Source: Rhizobacter sp. Root404
GTDB taxonomy: Bacteria > Pseudomonadota > Gammaproteobacteria > Burkholderiales > Burkholderiaceae_C
Length of the DNA stretch: 64,000 nucleotides
Direction of reading: 5' to 3'
Assembly (NCBI RefSeq): GCF_001425865.1
Contig: NZ_LMDS01000004.1
Location: 747,515 to 811,514 of the forward strand
In this document: piece after piece, positions 8,288-17,168 of the stretch
How the letters are laid out: every line of letters starts with the position of its first letter
How positions within the stretch are numbered: position 1 is the stretch's first letter
Notes under the pieces: model-generated
The model's input: the letters and a program-made list of their open reading frames with translations, nothing else
Told to the model about the DNA's origin: nothing
Databases searched by the model: none
Program-made: the position numbers and the translations under genes

Positions 8288-8769
8288 GCGGCAGCCTTGC
8301 GCAGCCGCCGCACCTGCAGCGTCGCGCCGATCAGGAACAGCAGCACCAGCACGCCGGTCGCCTTCACCAGCTCCGGCGCCTCGGCGTTGGGCAGCAGCGG
8401 TGTACCGAGCGGCAGCCGCGTGGTCGTCTCGGTGATGGCCGGGATCCAGTGGAACAGGAAGGTCGCCGAGTAGCTCACGACCTCGACGATCCGCGACCAG
8501 CGCCCGAATGCGCCGCGGCCGGCGGCCCAGGCGAGCGCCAGCACCACCAACGTGACGATGCCGAGCACGTGCGGCTTGCCGAAGCCGCCGTGCTGGAAGA
8601 TGCCGAAGCCGGTCAGGCAGGTGAGCACCGTGGTCACCACGTAGAGCTTGCCCACGCCCTGGTCGAGCGTGATCTCGCGCCAGCGCCACAGCGCCACGAG
8701 GCCCGCGGCGACGGCGATCAGGCTGATCGCGGTGTGGATCGTGCCGAGCCAGGTCAATCCGTAGAACAT
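8284..8769 (-). CDS. DUF2306-like four-helix membrane protein
   Basis: A 161-aa inner-membrane protein with about four transmembrane helices (near residues 8-26, 42-58, 68-84 and 137-152). The pattern with TWLGTIHTAISLIAVAAGL, QHGGFGKPHVLG and FLFHWIPAITET resembles DUF2306-type proteins of unknown function. It is read alone on the minus strand, convergent with hpaR (four-base overlap) and divergent from the double-receiver gene. No role can be assigned from context. Confidence 0.7.
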   Translation of the reverse strand: MFYGLTWLGTIHTAISLIAVAAGLVALWRWREITLDQGVGKLYVVTTVLTCLTGFGIFQHGGFGKPHVLGIVTLVVLALAWAAGRGAFGRWSRIVEVVSYSATFLFHWIPAITETTTRLPLGTPLLPNAEAPELVKATGVLVLLFLIGATLQVRRLRKAAA

Positions 8770-8895
8770 CCGAACTCCTTGGTGATGAAGCGCCGGGGAT
8801 GACATTCGCCCGCTACATTGCGTATCCTGCCTGCCTGGACCGCGTGCGTGTCCGGCCAGCCGCCCCTTTTTCGAGACCGGAGCCCTCTGCCGCCC

Positions 8896-9843
8896 ATGAG
8901 ATACCGGATCGCCCTCTGCGGATTCAGCGAATTCGAGCACCGGGCCATGCAGTTTTCGTTCCAGCACCCGGACGAATTCCATGAATCGACCTACGACCTG
9001 GTCGATGCGCTGTCGGACGCCGATTTCGCGGTGGTCGATGCCGATTCCCAACCTGCCGTCAAGGGCGTCGTGCTGTCGGGCCGGGTCGCGCAATCGGTGT
9101 TCGTCGGCGGCGACGCGCCCGAAGGCGCAGCCTCGCACCTGCCGCGGCCGATCGATCCGCGCCGCATCCTGCGCACGCTCGACCAGCTGACCGCTCGGCG
9201 GACCGTGGCGCAGCGCCGGGCCGAGGAACTGCCGGACCCGATCGTCAGCGAGTTGCCGGTGCTGGACGACGAGGTCCTGGACATCGAGATCGACATCGTG
9301 CCGGCCCCCGCCGCGCCGGCTGCGCCACCGCCGGACGAGGCCGCCTCGAACGCTGCGTTGCGCAGGGCGGCACGTGCGGCCGCCCGCGCCGCCGCGCGCC
9401 GGGCCCGGCTCGCCAGCGCGCGTGCCGCCATGCCGCCCGGCGATCCGCTGCGCGACGTGCTGGTGTTCGACGACGACGAGATCGACGCCGCGCACCTGTG
9501 CCGCCTGCTCGAGAAGTTCGGTTTCGTGGCGCGCAGCGTCGGCGAGATCGACGCGGCGGCCGAACTGATGAACGACCACCCGTTCGCGGCGATCTTCCTC
9601 GACATCGAGCTCGACGACGCCGGCGTCGCACTGCTCGCGCAAGCCCGCGAGTTGCCAGGCCCGCCCGGGCACGCCGGCCCCGCAGTGCTGATGGTCGCGG
9701 AGGAGCTCGATCCGGCGGACCGGGTGCGCGCCGCGCTCGCCGGGATCGCGATGCCGCTGATCAAGCCACTCAGCCGCGGTGACGTCGCGCGCGCGCTCGA
9801 GGCGGCCGGGGTCACGCTGCCGGCCGACGCACGGCGCCTCTGA
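8896..9843 (+). CDS. Protein with two receiver-like domains
   Basis: A 315-aa protein. Residues 1-100 look like a receiver fold that has lost clear phosphorylation residues; the nearest acidic stretch is DADFAVVDAD. A low-complexity Ala/Arg/Pro linker spans about residues 130-185. The second domain (about 193-310) is a better receiver with FDDDEID, the phosphoacceptor in IFLDIELDD and a conserved Lys in PLIKPLS. There is no DNA-binding or enzymatic output domain, so it would act by protein contact. Start ATG 8896 follows a divergent promoter gap shared with the DUF2306-like gene. The sequence gives no partner kinase. Confidence 0.72.
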   Translation: MRYRIALCGFSEFEHRAMQFSFQHPDEFHESTYDLVDALSDADFAVVDADSQPAVKGVVLSGRVAQSVFVGGDAPEGAASHLPRPIDPRRILRTLDQLTARRTVAQRRAEELPDPIVSELPVLDDEVLDIEIDIVPAPAAPAAPPPDEAASNAALRRAARAAARAAARRARLASARAAMPPGDPLRDVLVFDDDEIDAAHLCRLLEKFGFVARSVGEIDAAAELMNDHPFAAIFLDIELDDAGVALLAQARELPGPPGHAGPAVLMVAEELDPADRVRAALAGIAMPLIKPLSRGDVARALEAAGVTLPADARRL

Positions 9844-9946
9844 GCGGCCGGGCGCCGATCTCCCGACAGCGGGTCGTCCTACGGCACGCCGCACGCGGGC
9901 GGCGCATCATCCCGTCACACGGCGCTGCGCCGTGCAAGGACGATCG

Positions 9947-10387
9947 ATGACCACACCCATGACCTTGCTCCGCCGTGCCCTCGTGGTCGCCACCTGGGCC
10001 GGTGCGTCGGCGATGGCGCAGTCCCCCGCGTCGGCACCCGCCCCGCTGCCGGACCTGCCGCCCAGCGCCGCCTCGGGCCCCCGCGCCCCGGCGTCCGGCC
10101 CGCTCGGCCCGCGCCTGCGCACGCCGGCCGAGACCGGCAAGCGCGCGACGGCGCCCGGCGACCTGAGCCCCGAGCGGCCGGTCACGCCGCAGCTGACGAT
10201 CCCGTTCGGCAAGAACCCGCCGCCCGCCAAGCCCGAGCCGCGCGTGCGCCGCGGCACGCCGCCGCCGCCGACCGCCGGCGCGGTCGACGACAGCGCGGCC
10301 CGCTGCGAGGCGCAGCAGGATCCGCAGGACCGCGCGACCTGCCGCGCCAAGCTCGCCCGCGAAGCGAAGACGCGCCTGCCGAACTGA
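9947..10387 (+). CDS. Exported Pro/Ala-rich protein of unknown function
   Basis: A 146-aa protein with a probable Sec signal peptide (MTTPMTLLRRALVVATWAGA, cleavage near AMAQ). The mature chain is low in complexity, rich in Pro and Ala, and ends with a basic tail holding two Cys (RCEAQQ and TCRAKL) that could form a disulfide. I do not recognise the family. It stands alone between the receiver protein and the SulP transporter. Confidence 0.6.
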   Translation: MTTPMTLLRRALVVATWAGASAMAQSPASAPAPLPDLPPSAASGPRAPASGPLGPRLRTPAETGKRATAPGDLSPERPVTPQLTIPFGKNPPPAKPEPRVRRGTPPPPTAGAVDDSAARCEAQQDPQDRATCRAKLAREAKTRLPN

Positions 10388-10438
10388 CGCAGATCAAGGC
10401 CGGCGCAAGTCGCCGTGCCAGACTGGGCCATACACCGT

Positions 10439-12145
10439 ATGGCCCTGCCCCGCTTCGCCCAGTCCCTGCATCGGTTCCGGCCGCGCCTGCTCGATGCGCT
10501 GCAGGGCTACGACGCGTCGCGCTTCGCCGCCGATGCCGGCGCGGGCGTCACCGTGGCCGTGGTCGCGTTGCCGCTGGCGATGGCGTTCGCGATCGCCTCG
10601 GGCGTCAAGCCCGAGCAGGGCCTGTTCACCGCGATCATCGCCGGCCTGCTGATTTCCGCGCTCGGCGGCTCGCAGGTGCAGATCGGCGGGCCGGCCGGCG
10701 CGTTCATCGTGATCGTCTACGGCATCGTCGAGCGCTACGGCCTGGCCAACCTGCTGATCGCCACCTCGCTCGCCGGCGTGCTGATGTTCGTGCTCGGCCT
10801 GTTCAAGCTCGGGGCGCTGGTGCGCTATGTGCCAGTGCCGATCGTCATCGGCTTCACCAACGGCATCGCGGTGCTGATCGCGGTCTCGCAGCTGCGCGAC
10901 CTGCTGGGGCTGACGATCGCCGGCAAGCTGCCGGGCGACTTCTTCGCGCTGGTGCACACGCTGGCGCAGCACCTGGGCAGCTTCAACCCGTATGCGTTCG
11001 CGCTCGGCGCCGCCTGTGTCGTCGGCCTGTTCGTGTGGACGCGCGGATTCTCGGCCGGGGGATCGCTGAAGCGGCTGTCGTTGGCGCCGCACGTGGCCGG
11101 CGCGCCGCTGCGGGTCGCGGCGCGCACGCCCGCGCCAATCGTGGCGCTGGTGTCGCTCAGTGCACTGGCGGCCGTGCTGGACCTGCCGGTCGAGACCATC
11201 GGCACGCGCTTCGGCGGCATCCCGGCCGCGCTGCCGCACTTCGCGCTGCCCGACGTCACGTGGGAAACGGCCAAGCAGCTGTTCATCCCGACGCTGACGA
11301 TCGCGCTGCTCGGCGCGGTCGAGTCGCTGCTTTGCGCGCGCGTCGCCGACAACCTGATCGACCACCCGCGCCACGACCCGAACCAGGAACTGATGGCGCA
11401 AGGCGTGGCCAACTTCGTCACGCCGTTTTTCGGCGGCATCCCGGCGACCGGCACGATCGCGCGCACCGTGACCAACGTGCGCGCCGGCGCGACCAGCCCG
11501 GTCGCCGGGATCGTCCATGCGCTGGTGATCCTGGTCGTCGTGCTGGTGGCGGCGCCGCTGGCCTCGGCGGTGCCGCTCGCGGTGCTGGCCGGCATCCTTC
11601 TCTTCGTCGCCTGGAACATGGGCGAGTGGCACGAGTTCGCGCGGCTGCGCCACTTCAGCACGTCGTACCGCCTGATCCTGGTCGGCACGTTCGCGCTGAC
11701 GGTGATCTTCGACCTGACCGTCGCGGTCGAGGTCGGCCTGGTGCTGGCCTGCGTATTCTTCATCTACCGCATGAGCATGCTGTTCAGCGTGCTGCCGCAC
11801 GCCACCGCCCCGGGCGAGACCTTGCCGGAGGGCGTGCAGGTGCGCGCGCTCTACGGGTCGCTGTTCTTCGGCGCGGTCGGCGGCATCGAGAGCCTGCCCG
11901 CGCTGCTGCCGCCCGGCACCCGCGGGCTGGTGCTGGAGGCGAGCCGGCTGGTGCTGGTCGACGCGTCGGGCATCGACGCGCTGCAGCAGCTGCAACGCAC
12001 GCTCGAGCGGCGCGGCATCGTGCTGGTGCTGGCGAACGTCAACGAGCAGCCGCGGTCGCTGATGCGGCGCTCGGGTTTCGAGAGATCGCTCGGCCCGGGG
12101 CGTATCGTCACGGGCCTGACGAACCTCGACGACGCGCTCCGATGA
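10439..12145 (+). CDS. SulP-family anion transporter with STAS domain
   Basis: A 568-aa inner-membrane transporter of the SLC26/SulP family, which move sulfate, bicarbonate or other anions. The first 430 residues hold many hydrophobic helices with the family signatures GVTVAVVALPLAMAFAIASG and GSQVQIGGPAGAFIVIVYG. A cytoplasmic STAS domain follows at about 455-560 (SRLVLVDASGIDALQQL). ATG 10439 is preferred over a GTG eight codons upstream. The stop overlaps the start of the N-acetyltransferase gene (ATGA). The transported anion cannot be read from the sequence. Confidence 0.9.
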   Translation: MALPRFAQSLHRFRPRLLDALQGYDASRFAADAGAGVTVAVVALPLAMAFAIASGVKPEQGLFTAIIAGLLISALGGSQVQIGGPAGAFIVIVYGIVERYGLANLLIATSLAGVLMFVLGLFKLGALVRYVPVPIVIGFTNGIAVLIAVSQLRDLLGLTIAGKLPGDFFALVHTLAQHLGSFNPYAFALGAACVVGLFVWTRGFSAGGSLKRLSLAPHVAGAPLRVAARTPAPIVALVSLSALAAVLDLPVETIGTRFGGIPAALPHFALPDVTWETAKQLFIPTLTIALLGAVESLLCARVADNLIDHPRHDPNQELMAQGVANFVTPFFGGIPATGTIARTVTNVRAGATSPVAGIVHALVILVVVLVAAPLASAVPLAVLAGILLFVAWNMGEWHEFARLRHFSTSYRLILVGTFALTVIFDLTVAVEVGLVLACVFFIYRMSMLFSVLPHATAPGETLPEGVQVRALYGSLFFGAVGGIESLPALLPPGTRGLVLEASRLVLVDASGIDALQQLQRTLERRGIVLVLANVNEQPRSLMRRSGFERSLGPGRIVTGLTNLDDALR

Positions 12146-12981
12146 TCGACCTCGACGCCTACTGCCACCGCATCGCCTACACCGGCCCGCGCGAACCCAC
12201 CCTCGCGGCGCTGAACGCCGTCTGCGCGGCCCACACGGCCGCGATTCCGTTCGAGAACCTCGACGCGTTCCTCGGCCGCGCCCCGCTGCTGGCGCCGGCG
12301 GCGCTGCAGGCCAAGCTGGTCGCACGCCGTCGCGGCGGCTACTGCTACGAGCAGAACGCGCTGCTGCGGCTGGCGCTGATCGAGTTCGGCTTCGCGGTCA
12401 CGTCGCTCGCGGCGCGCGTGGTCTGGATGGCGGCCCCCGGTGCCGCGGTCCGCGCGCGCAGCCACATGCTGCTGACCGTGACGCTGCCCACTGCGCCGCA
12501 GGACGCCTTCCTCGCCGATGTCGGCTTCGGCGGCCACCTGCTCGGCGCGCCGCTGCGCTTCGTGCCCGGGCTGGTGCAACGCACCCCGGGCGGCACCGAA
12601 CGCATCGCGCAGGACGGCGAGACCTTCACCCTCGAGGCGGAGCTGCCCGCCGGCTGGACGCCGGTCTACCGGTTCACGCGCGAACCGCACCTGCCGGTCG
12701 ACTACGAGCCCTTGAACTGGTTCACCGGCACGCACCCCAGCTCGGTCTTCTGCCACAACCTGCGGCTCGAGCGGCTGACCGCCGCGTGCCGCGCCAGTCT
12801 GCTCAACGACAAGCTGACCCTGCGCATGCACGACGGAGCGACGCAGGTGCGGCGCCTCGCGGACGCGGCCGACCTGGCGCGCGTGCTCGACGAGGTGTTC
12901 GACCTCGAGCCGCCCGTTCCGGCCGCCGCGTTGTTCGAGCGCGTGCCGAAAGGCCTGGACGGCGCGTTCATGCCGGGGTGA
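12142..12981 (+). CDS. nat: Arylamine N-acetyltransferase
   Basis: A 279-aa NAT-family enzyme that transfers acetyl from acetyl-CoA to arylamines or related substrates. The papain-like triad is intact: Cys68 in RRGGYCYEQN, His108 in RSHMLL and Asp126 in LADVGFGG; PFENLD at 36-41 is also typical. The ATG overlaps the stop codon of the SulP gene, so the two are co-translated. The pairing with a transporter has no obvious metabolic logic. The 3' end overlaps the convergent TauE/SafE-like gene by 14 bases. Confidence 0.92.
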   Translation: MIDLDAYCHRIAYTGPREPTLAALNAVCAAHTAAIPFENLDAFLGRAPLLAPAALQAKLVARRRGGYCYEQNALLRLALIEFGFAVTSLAARVVWMAAPGAAVRARSHMLLTVTLPTAPQDAFLADVGFGGHLLGAPLRFVPGLVQRTPGGTERIAQDGETFTLEAELPAGWTPVYRFTREPHLPVDYEPLNWFTGTHPSSVFCHNLRLERLTAACRASLLNDKLTLRMHDGATQVRRLADAADLARVLDEVFDLEPPVPAAALFERVPKGLDGAFMPG

Positions 12982-13684
12982 GCGTCGCGCAGATCGCGCG
13001 GTCGATCTCGTCGGCCAGGCCGTGTGCCAGCGCGAACACCGAGCTGCCCACCAGCAACGCACCCGCCAGGCGCACCGCGAAGGTCGGCCGGATCAACGCG
13101 CCGCGCCGGAGCGCGAGCCGCCGCCAGACCCACGGCACCAGCGCCAGGCTGGCCGCCGACGCGAGGCCGAACGCGGCCATCACGCCTGCGCCCTGCAACG
13201 GCCCGCTCGCGAGCGCCGCGACGATCAACGCCGATTGCAGCAGCCCGCACGGCATGGCCGCCCAGCAGGCGCCGGCCATCGCCGGACGCCAGGGCAAACC
13301 CGTCGCGCCGCGCGGGTGGAAGCGTACCGTGCCGGGCGGGCCGGCGTCGCGGGCGCGGGTGCCGAGCTGCGCGAGCCAGACCGGCGCGCGCCCCTGCCAC
13401 AGCAGCCAGCCGCCGAGCGCGATGGCGGCCACGTGCAGCAGGCTCCAGAGTGGGCGCAGCACCGGCGCGGCGCTGCCCCAGCCGGCCAGGGCCGAGACAC
13501 TCGCCGCCACCAGCGCGCCGGCGGCGGCGTAGCCCGCCACGCGGCCGAGCTGCAGCGCGACCACGGCCCGCGCGCCGCCCGGCGCGGTGAGCCCCGTCTG
13601 CGCCGCGCCGCACATCGCGGCGCAGTGCGGACCGCCGGCCAGCCCCATCAGCAGCGCGGTGGCGGCGAGCGCGGCGTCGGCCAT
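12968..13684 (-). CDS. TauE/SafE-like (UreH-domain) membrane protein
   Basis: A 238-aa inner-membrane protein with about six helices. The N-terminal LLMGLAGGPHCAAMCGAAQTG, rich in Cys, His and Met, is the hallmark of the UreH-like TauE/SafE group that is usually found with cbb3 oxidase and copper assembly genes. Its ATG overlaps the hemN stop codon (ATGA). The Cys/His/Met content suggests metal handling, but this is inference; the formal annotation is sulfite exporter-like. Confidence 0.82.
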   Translation of the reverse strand: MADAALAATALLMGLAGGPHCAAMCGAAQTGLTAPGGARAVVALQLGRVAGYAAAGALVAASVSALAGWGSAAPVLRPLWSLLHVAAIALGGWLLWQGRAPVWLAQLGTRARDAGPPGTVRFHPRGATGLPWRPAMAGACWAAMPCGLLQSALIVAALASGPLQGAGVMAAFGLASAASLALVPWVWRRLALRRGALIRPTFAVRLAGALLVGSSVFALAHGLADEIDRAICATLTPA

Positions 13685-15096
13685 CAGATCACGCGGGAGT
13701 AGTGGTCGCGGGCGCGGTCGGCCTGCAGGTGGCGGTCGAACACCATCGCGATGCTGCGCACGAAATACCAGCCCAGCGGCGTCACTTCGATCGCATCGGC
13801 GTCGATCGTGACCAGCCCTTCGGCCTGGAGCGGCCGCAGCGACGCCAGTTCGGCCGCGAAGGTGCGGCGGAAGTCGACCAGGTGCGACAGCGAGATCGAC
13901 TCGAACTCGACCCGGCCCTGGCACATCAGCGCCATGATCACCGCGCGGCGCAGCAGGTCGTCGCGGCTCAGCGCCAGACCCCGCACGACCGGGAAGGTGT
14001 GCTGTGCCAGCGCGTCCTGGTATTCCTCCAGCGTCTTCGCGTTCTGGCTGTAGGTGGCGCCGATCTTGCCGATCGCCGACACGCCCAGGCCGATCAGGTC
14101 GCAATCGGGCTGGGTGCTGTAGCCCTGGAAGTTGCGGTGCAGCCGGCCCTGGCGCTTGGCCACTGCGAGCGGGTCGTCCGGCAGCGCGAAATGGTCCATG
14201 CCGATGTAGACATAACCGGCGGCGCCGAAGCCCTCGATCGCCTGTGCCAGCATCGCGATCTTGTCGGGTGCGGGCGGCAGCGCGCCGATGTCGATCCGGC
14301 GCTGGGCCTTGAAGCGCTGCGGCAGGTGCGCGTAGGCATACAGCGCGATCCGGTCCGGGCGCAGCGCGCAGACCTGGTCGATCGTGCGCGCGAACGAGGC
14401 GGGCGTCTGGCGCGGCAGGCCGTAGATCAGGTCGACGTTGGTCGAACGGAAGTTCAGCGCCCGGGCCGACTCGAGCAACTGGCGCACGCTGTCGAAGCTC
14501 TGCACGCGGTGCACCGCGGCCTGCACCGCGGGGTCGAAGTCCTGCACGCCGAGGCTCAGGCGATTGAAGCCGAGTGCTGCGAGGTGACGCAGGCGCTGCG
14601 GGTCGGCGGTGCGCGGGTCGACTTCGATCGAGATCTCCGCGCTGGCGGAAATCGCGAAGGTGCGGCGCAGCATCGCCATCAGACCGGACAGTTCCTCGTC
14701 GCTCAGGAAGGTCGGCGAACCGCCGCCCAGGTGCAGTTGCGACACCGGCTGATGCAGCCCGAGCTCGACCGCGTGCAGGCCGATCTCGGCCTCGAGCGCC
14801 TTCAGGTACGGCGCGGCGCGCTCGTGGTGGCGGGTGATGATCTTGTTGCAGGCGCAGTAGTAGCAGAGCGACGCGCAGAACGGGATGTGCACGTACAGCG
14901 ACAAGGGCGCCACACCGGCATTGCGACTCGCGCCCTGCATGCGCGAACGCAGCGCGCGCTCGTAGTCCTCGGGTCCGAAGGCCTCGATGAAGCGGTCGGC
15001 CGTCGGGTAGGAGGTGTAGCGCGGACCGGGCTGGTCGAGCCGGCGCAACAGGTCCGCCGAAACGATCGGACCGTCCGCGAGGATGGCGGTGTTCAT
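13684..15096 (-). CDS. hemN: Oxygen-independent coproporphyrinogen III oxidase
   Basis: A 470-aa radical-SAM enzyme that decarboxylates coproporphyrinogen III to protoporphyrinogen IX without oxygen. The 4Fe-4S cysteines are Cys74, Cys78 and Cys81 in the CxxxCxxC pattern, with the extra Cys83 typical of HemN. GGGSPTFLS, NRLSLGVQDF and the C-terminal HemN domain are present, so it is true HemN rather than HemW. The start MNTAIL at 15096 lies 37 bases below an FNR box shared with the divergent fnr gene. Making haem under low oxygen fits the nearby cbb3 oxidase cluster. Confidence 0.93.
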   Translation of the reverse strand: MNTAILADGPIVSADLLRRLDQPGPRYTSYPTADRFIEAFGPEDYERALRSRMQGASRNAGVAPLSLYVHIPFCASLCYYCACNKIITRHHERAAPYLKALEAEIGLHAVELGLHQPVSQLHLGGGSPTFLSDEELSGLMAMLRRTFAISASAEISIEVDPRTADPQRLRHLAALGFNRLSLGVQDFDPAVQAAVHRVQSFDSVRQLLESARALNFRSTNVDLIYGLPRQTPASFARTIDQVCALRPDRIALYAYAHLPQRFKAQRRIDIGALPPAPDKIAMLAQAIEGFGAAGYVYIGMDHFALPDDPLAVAKRQGRLHRNFQGYSTQPDCDLIGLGVSAIGKIGATYSQNAKTLEEYQDALAQHTFPVVRGLALSRDDLLRRAVIMALMCQGRVEFESISLSHLVDFRRTFAAELASLRPLQAEGLVTIDADAIEVTPLGWYFVRSIAMVFDRHLQADRARDHYSRVI

Positions 15097-15132
15097 GGTC
15101 GGCCACTGTGCCGGCGGACCGGGATGCACGGC

Positions 15133-15146
15133 TTGACGGCGATCAA
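15133..15146. promoter_or_regulatory. FNR box shared by hemN and fnr
   Basis: TTGACGGCGATCAA matches TTGAT-N4-ATCAA in nine of ten conserved positions. Counting 22 bases from the box gives CACAGT towards hemN (15105-15110, minus) and CACACT towards fnr (15169-15174, plus), both near the class II activator distance for a -10 element. Confidence 0.8.
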
Positions 15147-15181
15147 ACAAGCCCCCCGCAGCGGCGGGCACACTGCGGCGC

Positions 15182-15970
15182 ATGCCCACGCCCATCCCTG
15201 CCGAACCGCTCGACGATCCCGCGGAACGCCGCGTCAGCAGCAAAGTCGTGCCGATCCGGGCGGCGACCTTGAAGGTCGCGTGCTCCAGCTGCAATCTTCG
15301 CGAGTTGTGCCTGCCGGTCGGCCTGGCGCCGAACGACATGGACCGGCTCGACGCCCTGGTCGAGTCGCGCCGCGCCGTCAAGCGCGGCGAGGTGCTCTAC
15401 GGCGCCGGCGAGGCTTTTCGATCGCTGTACGCGGTGCGCACCGGCTTCTTCAAGACCCGCGTCGCCGCGGAGGACGGCCGCGACCAGGTCACGGGCTTCC
15501 AGATGGCCGGCGAACTGCTCGGCTTCGACGGCATCGGCAGCGAGCGCCACACCTGCGACGCCGTCGCGCTCGAGGACTCGCAGGTCTGCGTGCTGCCGTT
15601 CGGCCAGCTCGAATCGCTGTCGCGCCAGTTCGGCGACCTGCAGCGTCAGCTGCACAAGGTGATGAGCCGCGAGATCGTCCGCGAGCACGGCGTGATGCTG
15701 CTGCTCGGCAGCATGCGCGCCGAGGAGCGGCTCGCCGCCTTCCTGCTCAACCTCACGCAGCGGCTGCAGGCGCGCGGCTTCTCGCCGACCTCGCTGGTGC
15801 TGCGCATGACGCGCGAGGAGATCGGCAGCTACCTGGGCCTGAAGCTCGAGACCGTCAGCCGCACCTTCTCCAAGTTCCAGGACGATGGCGTGCTCGAAGT
15901 GCGGCAGCGCCAGCTGCGCGTGCTCGACGAGGCAGCCCTGCGCCAGCTCGTCAACAGCACGCCCTGCTGA
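15182..15970 (+). CDS. fnr: FNR-type oxygen-sensing transcription regulator
   Basis: A 262-aa CRP/FNR protein with all four [4Fe-4S] ligands expected of FNR: Cys34, Cys37 and Cys43 in the N-terminal cluster and Cys125. A cyclic-nucleotide-like beta barrel spans about 48-165, followed by the dimer helix and a helix-turn-helix with LETVSRTFSKF, whose Glu/Ser/Arg pattern reads TTGAT half-sites. It shares an FNR box with divergent hemN, so autoregulation is likely. If the CACACT at 15169-15174 is the -10, transcription would start almost at the ATG, giving a very short or leaderless mRNA. Confidence 0.93.
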   Translation: MPTPIPAEPLDDPAERRVSSKVVPIRAATLKVACSSCNLRELCLPVGLAPNDMDRLDALVESRRAVKRGEVLYGAGEAFRSLYAVRTGFFKTRVAAEDGRDQVTGFQMAGELLGFDGIGSERHTCDAVALEDSQVCVLPFGQLESLSRQFGDLQRQLHKVMSREIVREHGVMLLLGSMRAEERLAAFLLNLTQRLQARGFSPTSLVLRMTREEIGSYLGLKLETVSRTFSKFQDDGVLEVRQRQLRVLDEAALRQLVNSTPC

Positions 15971-15988
15971 GCGCGCCGCACCGCGCGC

Positions 15989-16411
15989 TCAGCGCAGCAG
16001 CAGGACCGGCAGCTTGCAGCGGGCGAGCACGCCGGTCGCGACCGAGCCCAGCACCATGTTGGCCAGGGCCGACTGGCCGTGCGTGCCCATCACGATCAGG
16101 TCGACCTTCTCCTCGGCCGCAAAGTCGGTGATCGCCTCGGCCGGGTGACCGCAGCGGTGCGCGGTGCGCAGGTTCCAGTGCTGCTGGTCGGCGAACGCGC
16201 GGATCGGCTTGAACACCTCCTCGGCGCGCTCGGCGTACCAGGCGTTCAGCGAAGCATGGTCGAGGAAGCGCGAGGCATGCGACGGGATCGGCGGGACCGC
16301 GACGAACGCGATGTACTCGTGGCTGGCGCCCAGCAGTTCCTCGTGGGCGGCGAGGTGGGCGAGCATGCGCTTGGTGTAGTCGCTGCCGTCCACGGGCAAG
16401 AGGATCTTCAT
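15989..16411 (-). CDS. Universal stress protein, UspA family
   Basis: A 140-aa single Usp domain. The N-terminal MKILLPVDGSDYTK and the C-terminal nucleotide-binding motif VMGTHGQSALANMVLGSVA are both present, so ATP binding is likely. It is convergent with fnr and divergent from the hemerythrin gene; an FNR box in that gap would induce it under low oxygen. Usp proteins next to FNR are common in anaerobic and micro-oxic regulons. Confidence 0.9.
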   Translation of the reverse strand: MKILLPVDGSDYTKRMLAHLAAHEELLGASHEYIAFVAVPPIPSHASRFLDHASLNAWYAERAEEVFKPIRAFADQQHWNLRTAHRCGHPAEAITDFAAEEKVDLIVMGTHGQSALANMVLGSVATGVLARCKLPVLLLR

Positions 16412-16473
16412 GAAGGCTTCTCCGGCGTGGTGTGTCGAGGAGCCGATCGTCGGCGCTGCCGAGCGCCCGGGGC

Positions 16474-16487
16474 TTGACCGACATCAA
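16474..16487. promoter_or_regulatory. FNR box between usp and the hemerythrin gene
   Basis: TTGACCGACATCAA is a near-consensus FNR site. At the class II distance the plus strand has AACAAT (16510-16515, four of six -10 matches) leading to the hemerythrin gene. The minus strand has GACGAT (16446-16451) leading to usp. It may serve both genes. Confidence 0.77.
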
Positions 16488-16573
16488 GCGAGGCCGCGCG
16501 CACCGGCAGAACAATGGACCGGCCCGGTCGGCGCATCCGCTGCGGACAGTCCTTACCCTACTCGCGAGGTTCC

Positions 16574-17158
16574 ATGCCACACCCCACCCTGCGCATCATC
16601 CGTGAAGAGCACGCCGCGCTGGCCGCGATGCTGCGCTCGATCCCGTTGCTGCTGGCCGAACACCGCCGGCGCGGCACGCTCCCGGACTTCGCGGCGCTGC
16701 GCGCGATGCTGTTCTACGTCGACGAATTTCCGGAACAGCGCCACCACCGGCTCGAGTCGCAGCTGCTGTTCCCGAAGCTGCGGGCGCGCACGCCGCTGGC
16801 GCGCGAGTTGCTGGACCGGCTCGATGCCGACCACGCCTGCGGCGAGCGCCGCATACGGGATCTCGAGCATGCGCTGCTGGCGTTCGAGATGCTCGGCGAA
16901 TCGCGGCGCGAGGCTTTCGAGCGTGACGCGCAGCGCTATGTGGAGTTCTACCTCGCCCACATGGGCGTCGAGGAGCAGGAGATCCTGCCGCTCGCCAGGC
17001 GCACGCTGACGGACGCCGACTGGGCCGAGCTCGACGAGGCCTTCGCCGCCAACCGTGACCCGCTCACCGGCCACGCGCCGGAGGCCGACTACCGCGCGAT
17101 GTTCACGCGCATCGTCAACGCGGTCCCCGCGCCGATCGGGCTGGGCGCCACGGCCTGA
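16574..17158 (+). CDS. Hemerythrin-like HHE-domain protein
   Basis: A 194-aa helical protein with the spaced His and Glu residues of hemerythrin HHE domains (REEHAAL near 10, EQRHHRLESQLLF near 56, DADHACGERR, YLAHMGVEEQEILP). Such proteins bind a di-iron centre and sense or store oxygen or protect against nitric oxide. ATG 16574 follows GAGGTTCC, a weak ribosome site. The FNR box 87 bases upstream and the nearby cbb3 genes point to low-oxygen expression. Confidence 0.87.
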   Translation: MPHPTLRIIREEHAALAAMLRSIPLLLAEHRRRGTLPDFAALRAMLFYVDEFPEQRHHRLESQLLFPKLRARTPLARELLDRLDADHACGERRIRDLEHALLAFEMLGESRREAFERDAQRYVEFYLAHMGVEEQEILPLARRTLTDADWAELDEAFAANRDPLTGHAPEADYRAMFTRIVNAVPAPIGLGATA

Positions 17159-17168
17159 GGCCGGGCGA

